This document shows, one piece after another, positions 1 through 7,204 of a stretch of DNA of 27,363 bases. A program made the translations under genes and the position numbers. Each line of letters opens with the position of its first letter. The stretch's first letter is position 1. This stretch comes from a virus. The notes under the pieces were generated by a model, which was given only the letters and a program-made list of their open reading frames with translations, did no database searches and had not been told where the DNA came from. Location: IMG/VR virus record IMGVR_UViG_3300037264_002295, positions 1 through 27,363 of that record. One strand, written 5' to 3'.

Positions 1-108
1 TTTGCTTATTTCTTAACTTTGAGAATCGGCGAACCTGACCCCCCTCCAAGAATCCCTCCTAAGCCTCCAAAACGCAAGAAAAAGCCTAAAAAGACTCCAA
101 AACAATGA
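1..108 (+). CDS. 3' end of an unidentified gene, Pro/Lys-rich C-terminus
   Basis: An open frame runs from the first base of the window to a TGA at 106-108, with no start inside the window. The last part of the product is very rich in proline and lysine (PPPRIPPKPPKRKKKPKKTPK), which looks like a disordered basic tail. The stop overlaps the start of the next gene as ATGA, the same coupling used by several gene pairs further along, and this is the main reason to believe the frame is real. The function cannot be told from about 35 residues. Confidence 0.5.
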   Translation, partial: FAYFLTLRIGEPDPPPRIPPKPPKRKKKPKKTPKQ

Positions 109-1970
109 TTTTTGAACCGCTTCTCGTTCCTGCCGGCCATGACCATGAGATTCAATTCAACGACGACTGGTGGATGTTCGGTTCAAATCCCCTGTTTGTC
201 TGGATAGACAATACCACCCGTTTCGGCATCGGTCTTGGCAATCCCCGCGATACTATCGAAGTCATTCACCGTATGGTCTTCGACCCTATCTTGTTCAATA
301 CATTAGTGGGCGAAGATTCGGGTGCAAGCCTGACTACGGGCGTCCGTAACACTTTGGGGGCCTACCACGCGGGATACTTCCTTGAGACTTCGAATGACTG
401 TGCTGGCTGGGGATACAAGGTCATCGGGGGGGCGGGGGATGGGATTGCGATACCTGCGACCTATAAGTACACTTACATCAGCGAGAGCGCCAAAATCTGG
501 GGTGTACCTATAATAGACGGTTCTATCGTTGGTCTTAATGTGGGTGATGCAGTGAACGTCGGAGGTGGCATAGTAGGAATAAATTACGACAATGCCAGTG
601 ATGATGGGGAACTGCGATTCATAGAAGGAGATGTAGTCGTTATCAATGGCACGACCAATTACGATGATGCTTATACATTGACGGCAGGAACGAGCCTGAC
701 GCAGTTACAATTCACAAGTGGATTTACCGCTGAGACTTTTGATGGTACTGAAACTGTCGTTAAACTGATTGAATCGCTTCATTCCAGTAACGGTCACATA
801 GTTCAAGATTCATCAGGCAATCTTTACTATGGTCATTCCGTGAATACTACTGGTGGCACACATTATATCACGAAGATTGAAACGGATGGAACGCAACATC
901 CTGATTATGAATGGTTGACCAATACATGGGACCCTATCATAGATGGAGGGGTTGCTGGCCTGGCAATCACACCCGATGATCTTTATCTCTATGTATGGTT
1001 GCGTGGAGCTTTTGGTTTGGGTTACATGTATAAATTCGATCTGACGACAGGAGACCAGGTTTGGGGTAATCCGGCAACTGGGTTGGGTTTTGGCGGCGGC
1101 GGGTATGACATGTCAATTGATGAAGATGGAAATGCTTATGCCGCCATTACGTCGGGTACTATATTTTGCAGTAAATTTGATGCGACCGATGGTTCTCGAA
1201 CTGCTTTGACTTTAATGGGTCAGGGAAAGGCAGTTTATGTTGCGATTGGATGTCCCTATGTCGCTCTTGTTGATGATGATTTAGGAATCGTGATTGCTGC
1301 GGGATACCAAATTTGCTCTGCTGCCCAGGATGAATCGGTTCTTTATAATCTTGCAGTGCGAACTTTTGATGACAGTAAAGGAGCGCAACTGGCTGTCGGA
1401 GATATAACTACCAGTGGTGGTGTTGATTCTACTCCTCTTATCGGTACAGGAATGGTTACAGTTCACAATGGTTATATTTACGTTCTTAACTATGCTCCAA
1501 CATGTACGCTTTACAAAATCCAGTGGGATGCCGATGACCAGACATTGACTGTTATTGATAGTGTAGCCGGTCCGACATACGGGCAGGGTGTTTATTTTGA
1601 TTTGTGGGGCAATCTTGTTGTCGTCAATCAGGATTGGACTATAGCACAAACTGATGTCATATACTTCTATGACGAAGACCTGAATTACCTGAGCAAAGTT
1701 GACAGTATGGAATCCTTGATGCTCAATACATGGGCGTCAACGGTAGGTGGTTCATGGATTCATGGTGATGCGGTTTTCAATGGAACTTTAGCCGTAGGTG
1801 CAAATCCTGACGTTCACCGCGTCGCGGCCTTTGGAGCTTATGCCGCGGCCAGAATCGTTGAAGGCGCCGATGACGGCCTGTATTTGGGCTATAAAGCAGG
1901 GGAACGCGTTACAACTCACACAAAAGGGGTATTTATCGGGGCTTATGCTGGTTGTCATCAAACTACTTAG
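105..1970 (+). CDS. Tail fiber-like protein with large inserted beta-propeller-like domain (621 aa)
   Basis: The N-terminus (residues about 1-117) carries the motif set common in phage fiber proteins: HEIQFND, then FGSNPLFVW, then GLGNPRDTIEV. The last about 50 residues (GYKAGERVTTHTKGVFIGAYAG) are a glycine-spaced repeat of the GYxAG type seen in many phage fibers. Both ends align with the 165-aa protein encoded at 2181, at roughly half identity by eye, so the two genes are paralogues. Between the ends sits an extra stretch of about 450 residues absent from the paralogue. It contains repeated strand-rich segments such as DLTTGDQVW, DEDGNAYAA and DSSGNLYYG, typical of propeller blades that read out values. 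The protein probably sits on the virion surface and may bind a receptor or glycan (inference). The start overlaps the previous stop as ATGA. About 210 bases without a gene follow it. Confidence 0.75.
   Translation: MIFEPLLVPAGHDHEIQFNDDWWMFGSNPLFVWIDNTTRFGIGLGNPRDTIEVIHRMVFDPILFNTLVGEDSGASLTTGVRNTLGAYHAGYFLETSNDCAGWGYKVIGGAGDGIAIPATYKYTYISESAKIWGVPIIDGSIVGLNVGDAVNVGGGIVGINYDNASDDGELRFIEGDVVVINGTTNYDDAYTLTAGTSLTQLQFTSGFTAETFDGTETVVKLIESLHSSNGHIVQDSSGNLYYGHSVNTTGGTHYITKIETDGTQHPDYEWLTNTWDPIIDGGVAGLAITPDDLYLYVWLRGAFGLGYMYKFDLTTGDQVWGNPATGLGFGGGGYDMSIDEDGNAYAAITSGTIFCSKFDATDGSRTALTLMGQGKAVYVAIGCPYVALVDDDLGIVIAAGYQICSAAQDESVLYNLAVRTFDDSKGAQLAVGDITTSGGVDSTPLIGTGMVTVHNGYIYVLNYAPTCTLYKIQWDADDQTLTVIDSVAGPTYGQGVYFDLWGNLVVVNQDWTIAQTDVIYFYDEDLNYLSKVDSMESLMLNTWASTVGGSWIHGDAVFNGTLAVGANPDVHRVAAFGAYAAARIVEGADDGLYLGYKAGERVTTHTKGVFIGAYAGCHQTT
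456..1812 (+). other. Inserted domain within the 621-aa fiber, beta-propeller-like
   Basis: Approximate limits of the segment present in the 621-aa fiber but missing from its paralogue at 2181-2678. The product has recurring blade-like motifs: DSSGNLYYGHSV, ITPDDLYLYVW, DEDGNAYAAITSG, VHNGYIYVLNY and DLWGNLVVVN. These resemble NHL, PQQ or YVTN-type propellers, but I cannot assign a family. Base composition differs from the flanks: sampled lines inside are about 37-43% GC (1441, 1261), while flanking lines 361 and 1801 are about 55-60%. This suggests the domain was acquired separately. The limits are good to perhaps 10 residues. Confidence 0.6.
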
Positions 1971-2180
1971 GGCTTTTTGTTCTTCTTACCCTTCTTACGT
2001 TACCTTATCTGATGAACCTTTTAGAGAGGAGAGACTAAGTCGCATATAAACCATTGAATGCCATTTTACACATTTCCAAAAAACCCGTCAAGCTAAAAAC
2101 CAGAGTAGTATGCTAATAATCTTCTAAGTACTTGGGCAAACGCTTATCGGGCAAGTGCTTATGAATACGAAAATTTATTT
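1971..2180 (+). other. AT-rich gap with a hairpin and a 7-codon mini-ORF
   Basis: This is the first real gap in the fiber block. It holds an imperfect inverted repeat, AAGTACTTG at 2126-2134 with CAAGTGCTT at 2152-2160 (9 pairs, one a G-U), which overlaps an imperfect direct repeat GGGCAAacGCTT / GGGCAAgtGCTT. Directly after it, ATG at 2161 opens a 7-codon frame (MNTKIYL) whose TGA at 2182-2184 overlaps the ATG of the next gene. The next gene has no evident Shine-Dalgarno, so translational coupling through this mini-ORF is possible. I see no convincing -35/-10 pair and no clear terminator after the 621-aa gene. Confidence 0.35.
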
Positions 2181-2678
2181 ATGAAGATATGGCCACTTTG
2201 CGTTCCCAGTGGGGACGATACCGAAATTCAGTACAACGACAGGTACATTTTCGGCGGAGACCCCCTATTCGTCTGGCAGGATACTGAGACGCGGTGCGGA
2301 GTAGGTCTTAACGACCCCAGAGACACCTTAGAGGTCTATAAACGCTTCGTTACCGACCCCGTACTTTTCAATACACTGATAGGCGACGATGCAGGCAACG
2401 CTCTGACGGTGGGCGTTCGCAATGCTTTAGCAGGCTATCATTCGGCCCTCTATACGGATTCTGATGATAATACTTCGTGGGGTTATCTGGCTTTGGGTGG
2501 GGATGGGGGTAGTGGAAACATCGCCAAGTGCACCGCCGTCGGCTCCTTAGCTCTTGGTAAGGTTACCGCAGGGGCGGATACCACAACGGCTGCCGGTTAT
2601 ATGGCCGGGGGCAGGGTAACGACACATTCGGGCGGAGTATTCTTAGGGCCTTACGCGGGCTGCCGGCAAACGACATGA
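2181..2678 (+). CDS. Short tail fiber-like protein, paralogue of the 621-aa fiber (165 aa)
   Basis: This is a compact version of the gene at 105. The N-terminus has the phage fiber signature DDTEIQYND, then FGGDPLFVW and NDPRDTLEV. The second half is built from glycine/alanine-spaced repeats (WGYLALGG, AVGSLALG, AAGYMAGG, LGPYAGC) like the NTAxGYxAL / GYxAG repeats that fold into beta-rich fiber shafts. The C-terminus GRVTTHSGGVFLGPYAGCRQTT-type ending is nearly shared with the 621-aa paralogue. The stop overlaps the next start as ATGA. No good Shine-Dalgarno precedes the ATG; a 7-codon frame ends on it. It is probably a virion fiber or a fiber-assembly adaptor. Confidence 0.7.
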   Translation: MKIWPLCVPSGDDTEIQYNDRYIFGGDPLFVWQDTETRCGVGLNDPRDTLEVYKRFVTDPVLFNTLIGDDAGNALTVGVRNALAGYHSALYTDSDDNTSWGYLALGGDGGSGNIAKCTAVGSLALGKVTAGADTTTAAGYMAGGRVTTHSGGVFLGPYAGCRQTT

Positions 2679-4048
2679 GCAATAGACTTTTCATAGACGA
2701 TAGGGACAGGCTCACCGCCGCCGCCGAATTGACCAATGCGCTGATTTGGGGACTCTTTGACGACGATCCGGCGAACCAGACGTTACAGTTCAACGCCGTC
2801 GTCAGAATTACAAGTCTGACGGCCTCAAGGCTCGTTGCGACTGACGCCGACAAAGACCTGACCAGTGTTGCGAATCTGGCAACGTGGATTTCGGGCACGG
2901 CGAACGAAATCGACATTACCGACGACGGCGACGGCACGATTACCATAGGTATCGTTGACCCGCTTATCGTGGGCAAGGGTGGTACGGGCGCAGCGACCCT
3001 AACTGACGGCGGGATTCTCTTGGGTTCTGGTACAGGGGCCATAACTGCTTTGGGCGTGGCAACCAACGGCCAGATACCTATAGGCGACGGGGCAACCGAT
3101 CCTGTTTTGGCTACAATTACCGGGACGGCGAATCAAGTCACCGTGACGAACGGTGCGGGGACGATTACGCTATCGCTTCCGCAGGACATACACACCGCCG
3201 CTACCCCACAGTTTGCTCAGGTTAAGATTGACGATGTTTCTACATATATAGATAAAGACGGTTCAAACAACATGACGTTTACAGATGCCGTCACGGGAAG
3301 TAAAACACTTGCTGAATTAGCCGCAGCAGGTGGAGAATCAACGTCAGTCTCAGATACGACCACAATCAATCTAACCCTGACCGGAGTAAATATTACAGCA
3401 GATGGTCTTTACACGGCAGGAGACCATTTGACTTTAACCGGAGCCGATTTTGATGTTGACGACGACTTTCTGTTAAACACTGGCGACATCGGCACGGGCG
3501 TCTATGACTTCGGCGGAGCCACGACCTTTGAGATACCCAATACGGCGGGTGACGTGACGCTTGCCGTCGCCGGCCAGATCGCTATTGATACGACACAGAA
3601 GCAATTAGTCGTTCACGATGGCGTAGAGAAGGCGATTCCACTGATTCATTCGTTGCAATTTCATGGAGACTTAGCCGGAGCCTGGGACGTTGACCACGAA
3701 TGGCAGTTGCTTGATATGGATCGTGGGGCGACAACATTTCCTGATGGTATCGTGATTACATCATGGTATGTTGATTGTTCCGTAGTTGATCCCACGACAG
3801 AGTTGAACGCTAATCTCTACTATTGCGATGCTTTAGCAAATGGTGCATTTCCCGGTGCGAATCCTGTTCTTGTAGATGTTCTGGACACAACAACGGGCAA
3901 TGCTTCTTGTACGGATATGTCAACGTCAGACTTAGGCAGTGGTGTGATTCCTACGGCGAAGATTCTGTATCTGCTTTTGGATGCTGACCCGGTGGATGCA
4001 AATACTGTCTGGAGTCTTACCATCAATTATTATATTCCTGAGAGTTAG
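2675..4048 (+). CDS. Tail fiber protein (457 aa)
   Basis: The product carries motifs common in phage tail fibers: a GKGGTGAATLTDGGILLGSG glycine turn followed by GQIPIGDG, then ITGTANQVTVTNGAGTITLS and PQDIHTAATPQF in the first 180 residues. A repeated beta-rich middle includes GTGVYDFGGATTFEIPN and the sequence QKQLVVHDGVEKAI. The C-terminal about 130 residues look like a compact beta domain ending NYYIPES, a plausible receptor-binding tip (inference). The 5' part is GC-rich (line 2881 about 58%) and the 3' part AT-richer (line 3781 about 43%), as expected for a swapped tip. The gene starts at an ATGA overlap with the 165-aa fiber, and the next gene follows 3 bases after the stop. Confidence 0.75.
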   Translation: MSNRLFIDDRDRLTAAAELTNALIWGLFDDDPANQTLQFNAVVRITSLTASRLVATDADKDLTSVANLATWISGTANEIDITDDGDGTITIGIVDPLIVGKGGTGAATLTDGGILLGSGTGAITALGVATNGQIPIGDGATDPVLATITGTANQVTVTNGAGTITLSLPQDIHTAATPQFAQVKIDDVSTYIDKDGSNNMTFTDAVTGSKTLAELAAAGGESTSVSDTTTINLTLTGVNITADGLYTAGDHLTLTGADFDVDDDFLLNTGDIGTGVYDFGGATTFEIPNTAGDVTLAVAGQIAIDTTQKQLVVHDGVEKAIPLIHSLQFHGDLAGAWDVDHEWQLLDMDRGATTFPDGIVITSWYVDCSVVDPTTELNANLYYCDALANGAFPGANPVLVDVLDTTTGNASCTDMSTSDLGSGVIPTAKILYLLLDADPVDANTVWSLTINYYIPES

Positions 4049-4051
4049 AGA

Positions 4052-5668
4052 ATGGCTTTAGCAGCCAATACTGTTTGGGAAGTCCGAACGACCGGCGCAC
4101 AGACGAACGGCGGCGGCTTCCGATGGCTTAGTCTTGTCAATGCGACCTATAGATGGGTACTCTCCGGCAGCGGCACGACTGAGTATTACTGCCAGACGGC
4201 GGCGGGCGGCAATCCTTCTTTAACGGAGGCCAAATGTGCCACGACGGACGGCACGTTCAATCTCGATACGAACGGAACTTTAGGCAGTCTGACCGCCGGG
4301 CAGTGGGACTGGGGCGATAACGATGCTCTGGGCTATTCGACGGTCTATGTCAGACTGGATGATGGTGCAGACCCGGACACAAAAGCAACTGGCTTCGTCC
4401 AGATAGGCAACGGAGGCGGATACGACTACTCTCAACAGGCGCCGGCACAATTGAGTTTGACTGACTTGGCTGCAACGTCGGCATCTGGGTGGTTGACCTT
4501 GACCAGTGCAACGGGCGGATTCACGGCGTTGATGGTGGGTAATATTATCCGCATTACATCGGGGACAAACGACATCCCCGGCTGGTATGAAATCACAGTT
4601 TATACCGACGGTAATACAGTAACCGTTGACCGCGCCTGCGGCAGTGTGGGCAATATGTCGGCGGGAGTGGGGGCCGTCGGCGGAGCATTTCTAATCGGCG
4701 GGACGCTTGATGATGACTTTACCGAGGGTGTTGTTGCTGGAAATACCAACTATGTTAAGACCGGCTCTTACACTCTCGGAGAGAATATTTCTCAATCAAT
4801 AGGCGGTACGACTCAACTTCCGATTCGTTGGATAGGCTATACGACGAATCGCCGCGATGTCACCGTTGGAACGGATCGACCTTTGTTTACTTGTGCTGCA
4901 AATACGTCGGCTTTTGGTGCTCATGCAATTTTAGAAAATCTGCGTTTTACAGCTACCTCAGCCAACGGTGCTTATATACTTGCTTACTCCATTATGATTA
5001 ACTGCAAATCTCATAATTCTGGAGCGGCGGGAAGCGCCTTTACTGGTGCGGGAGTATATACTAGGTACATACATTGCGAGGGGATAAGCGATGGTGGCAT
5101 TGCTTTCGATCCGTCTGGTGACAGCGGCACTCTCATTAGTTGTTATGCTCACGATAGTGCTACGGGATATGTGGCGATTGGAGGCGCTGACATTGTGCGT
5201 ATTTATGGATGTGTTGCTGATACATGTACAACGGGAGTGGATTTAGGAGCTTCACTTGGAGACATAATTGCAAATTGCACCATTTATAATTGCACAACAG
5301 GCATATCGGGTTCGACGGCATATTCATCGACTTTTATCAATAATATCATCAAGGATTGCACGACGGGAGCTTCTTGGACAACGGCCACGCCGAATAATTT
5401 CTGGGATAACAACTGCTGGAACAATACGACGGACGTAAGTAATGTTACAAAAGGCCCGAATGATATTACAGCCGATCCGCTTCTGAATGACCCCGCCAAC
5501 GGAGATTTTACCTTGCAAGCGGGTTCTCCTTGCCTCGATGCGGGTCTGCAAATAGGAGCCAACGAAGGCGTGACCGGTGATTACAAGATCAATATCGGCA
5601 TCGACCAGGACGACAACGCGGCAGCAGCAGGCGGCGGCGGCGCGACGGTCTATATGGGAAACTTCTAA
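4052..5668 (+). CDS. Tailspike-like right-handed parallel beta-helix protein (538 aa)
   Basis: The middle of the protein (residues about 230-470) has the short repeating N/C/S/T-rich turns of a right-handed parallel beta-helix: CKSHNSGAAG, RYIHCEGISDGG, LISCYAHDSATG, RIYGCVADTCTTG, IIANCTIYNCTTG, FINNIIKDCTTG. It ends with the DPLLNDPANGDFTLQAGSPCLDAG signature often found at the end of pectate-lyase-like helices. Phage proteins of this shape bind or cleave surface polysaccharide; no catalytic residues can be assigned here. The first about 120 residues are a separate domain likely to attach to the virion. A Gly/Ala-rich stretch (AAAGGGGATV) sits near the C-terminus. Sampled lines in the helix are 38-50% GC, against about 62% at both gene ends. 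The stop shares one base with the next start (TAATG). Confidence 0.8.
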   Translation: MALAANTVWEVRTTGAQTNGGGFRWLSLVNATYRWVLSGSGTTEYYCQTAAGGNPSLTEAKCATTDGTFNLDTNGTLGSLTAGQWDWGDNDALGYSTVYVRLDDGADPDTKATGFVQIGNGGGYDYSQQAPAQLSLTDLAATSASGWLTLTSATGGFTALMVGNIIRITSGTNDIPGWYEITVYTDGNTVTVDRACGSVGNMSAGVGAVGGAFLIGGTLDDDFTEGVVAGNTNYVKTGSYTLGENISQSIGGTTQLPIRWIGYTTNRRDVTVGTDRPLFTCAANTSAFGAHAILENLRFTATSANGAYILAYSIMINCKSHNSGAAGSAFTGAGVYTRYIHCEGISDGGIAFDPSGDSGTLISCYAHDSATGYVAIGGADIVRIYGCVADTCTTGVDLGASLGDIIANCTIYNCTTGISGSTAYSSTFINNIIKDCTTGASWTTATPNNFWDNNCWNNTTDVSNVTKGPNDITADPLLNDPANGDFTLQAGSPCLDAGLQIGANEGVTGDYKINIGIDQDDNAAAAGGGGATVYMGNF

Positions 5669-6126
5669 TGTCCGACGAACTCACCCACAATTTTCATCCA
5701 GGAGAGACCCTGTACGCCTGTAGGTTCCAGAAGAACGGGGACGTATTTCGTTCGCATCCCGGCATTGACGAAGTCTGGGGCAGTTACGGCCATACCGCCG
5801 ACGACTACGATGTTCCGATGGTCGAGGAGGATAACTGCGGGCACTACAAAGGCGACTTCGCGCACGGCGGGTCTATCCCGGCGGGAAGTTACTACGTCAC
5901 TATCTACCATCAATTAACAGCCATCCCATTGACGGGCGATCCCGCTATTGCCCAGGGCGTTATCTACTGGGACGGGACAGAGGAAATCGACGACTGGACG
6001 ATCAATGTGGACATTGAAGCTGGCAATGCCAACTGTCAGGCTCCACGCCAGCGCGCTATCATTATGAAGTATCTACAGGAACGAGACGGAATCAAAACCA
6101 AAGGCCCCGGCGCATCGGACGGCTAA
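5668..6126 (+). CDS. Hypothetical protein in the fiber block (152 aa)
   Basis: I do not recognise this family. The 152 residues look like a compact beta-rich domain with aromatic and acidic residues (ETLYACRFQKNG, YVTIYHQL, VIYWDGTEEIDDW), followed by a basic helical tail (RQRAIIMKYLQERDG). The gene starts on the one-base TAATG overlap with the beta-helix spike, so the two are probably translated together. The product may be a spike partner, a chaperone or a small virion protein. No signal peptide or membrane segment is seen. Confidence 0.65.
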   Translation: MSDELTHNFHPGETLYACRFQKNGDVFRSHPGIDEVWGSYGHTADDYDVPMVEEDNCGHYKGDFAHGGSIPAGSYYVTIYHQLTAIPLTGDPAIAQGVIYWDGTEEIDDWTINVDIEAGNANCQAPRQRAIIMKYLQERDGIKTKGPGASDG

Positions 6127-6141
6127 TCCGCCTACGGCGGA
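6127..6141 (+). repeat. Perfect GC-rich hairpin just after a stop codon
   Basis: TCCGCC (6127-6132), loop TAC, GGCGGA (6136-6141) form a 6-pair perfect hairpin directly after the TAA of the 152-aa gene. A strong ribosome binding site AAGGAG (6146-6151) lies 5 bases before the next ATG. There is no U-run, so it is not a standard terminator. It could be an mRNA processing or stability element, or a small extragenic palindrome. Confidence 0.4.
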
Positions 6142-6156
6142 CAAGAAGGAGTAACT

Positions 6157-6654
6157 ATGTCTTATGTAAATCAACCCAAGTATGCAATCCTGAGAAATAC
6201 CACTACCGTCGCCGACAGCAACTTATCAACCACGACAAGTACGTGGGCGACGTTCCTATCGACGTACCATCCAAGCCTGGCTACACCAAAGGCGATAAGG
6301 ATTCCTTCTCAATGCACGGAAATCGACGTTATCTTCGACTTCGCCGCCGCTGATACGGACACCGCCGCATTAAGTCTCTACGCCTATCGGGAAGATGGAG
6401 ACGCCGAATTGGTCTGTTCGATAGATACCATCACCGCCGGTGCGATGATAACCAACGACGGCACGGCACGGTATTACGCCGATACCATAGGCACGGTGAC
6501 GAGTGCATGGCCTGCAACCATCACAGAGACGGACTCCGCCGCAGGAAACCGCATGGCGAAACTGACTTTCAATACCAGGGGTTACAGGTATCTCATGTGT
6601 TTGTTCACAACTATCGGCGCGGGTACTGTAAGGGCCAAATATGCCTACCACTAA
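6157..6654 (+). CDS. Hypothetical beta-rich virion-associated protein (165 aa)
   Basis: The gene is unrecognised. The start is well supported by AAGGAG five bases upstream. The product is Thr/Ala-rich with alternating strands (IDVIFDFAAADTDTAALSLYAYR, AKLTFNTRGYRYLMCLFTTIG), suggesting a single beta-sandwich domain. It is the last gene before packaging and overlaps the small terminase gene by 14 bases. It may be a small fiber, a decoration protein or a spike accessory; its position is the only guide. Confidence 0.65.
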   Translation: MSYVNQPKYAILRNTTTVADSNLSTTTSTWATFLSTYHPSLATPKAIRIPSQCTEIDVIFDFAAADTDTAALSLYAYREDGDAELVCSIDTITAGAMITNDGTARYYADTIGTVTSAWPATITETDSAAGNRMAKLTFNTRGYRYLMCLFTTIGAGTVRAKYAYH

Positions 6655-7204
6655 TCTGACCTTACGTGACCTGGAGATTATGCACATGACGGAAATCGAG
6701 GGCAAATCTTACGATGAAGTGCAGGATAAACTCGATATTTCCCGTTGTACGATTGCCCGTACCAAGAAGAAACCGGAATACCGGGAATTGGTCTTGGCGG
6801 CCTTAGAGCAGCGCAATACTACCGCCGAGACCTTCGCTGAGCTTCTGATAAAGAAACTTAACGCCCAAAAAGTGATTTTTGTTCGTACTGACGAAGAAGA
6901 CAAGAAAGAAGAAATCACTGTCGATGACAATCCTACTCAGATGACCGCCTTGACGAAATTCGGTGACATCCTGGGCGTTGACGCTCCCAAAGAATTCGAC
7001 CTGAAACATTCGATGGCCGCCATGAGCGACGAAGAACTTCAGAACGCCATCCAAGAAAGTGCAGAGGCTCTTAATGGACGTGTCCAACATAGTATTGCCG
7101 GTTCATACCATGCGGAAGACCTTATCGCAAATACAATCGCTGGCGCAGAACCCCGAATGGTTGAAAGAGCCGGAGAACCGGCAGTTAGCTCAGCAAACAC
7201 TTGA
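6641..7204 (+). CDS. terS: Terminase small subunit, helix-turn-helix (187 aa)
   Basis: The small terminase subunit recognises the packaging site on phage DNA and recruits the large subunit. The N-terminal 45 residues show a helix-turn-helix: GKSYDEVQDKLDISRCTIAR, with a short first helix, turn and recognition helix, followed by KKKPEYRELV. The middle is charged and helical (FAELLIKKLNAQK, DEEDKKEEITVDD), fitting an oligomerisation region. The gene lies immediately before the terminase ATPase, which is the standard order. AAGGG lies five bases before the ATG. The 3' end overlaps the next gene by about 130 bases if that gene begins at 7074. The assignment rests on the motif and the context. Confidence 0.75.
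   Translation: MPTTNLTLRDLEIMHMTEIEGKSYDEVQDKLDISRCTIARTKKKPEYRELVLAALEQRNTTAETFAELLIKKLNAQKVIFVRTDEEDKKEEITVDDNPTQMTALTKFGDILGVDAPKEFDLKHSMAAMSDEELQNAIQESAEALNGRVQHSIAGSYHAEDLIANTIAGAEPRMVERAGEPAVSSANT

Noticed and set aside
1-6654. Diversity-generating retroelement acting on fiber genes
   Set aside because: I found no reverse transcriptase and no template/variable repeat pair differing at adenines. The two fiber paralogues differ throughout, including a whole domain.
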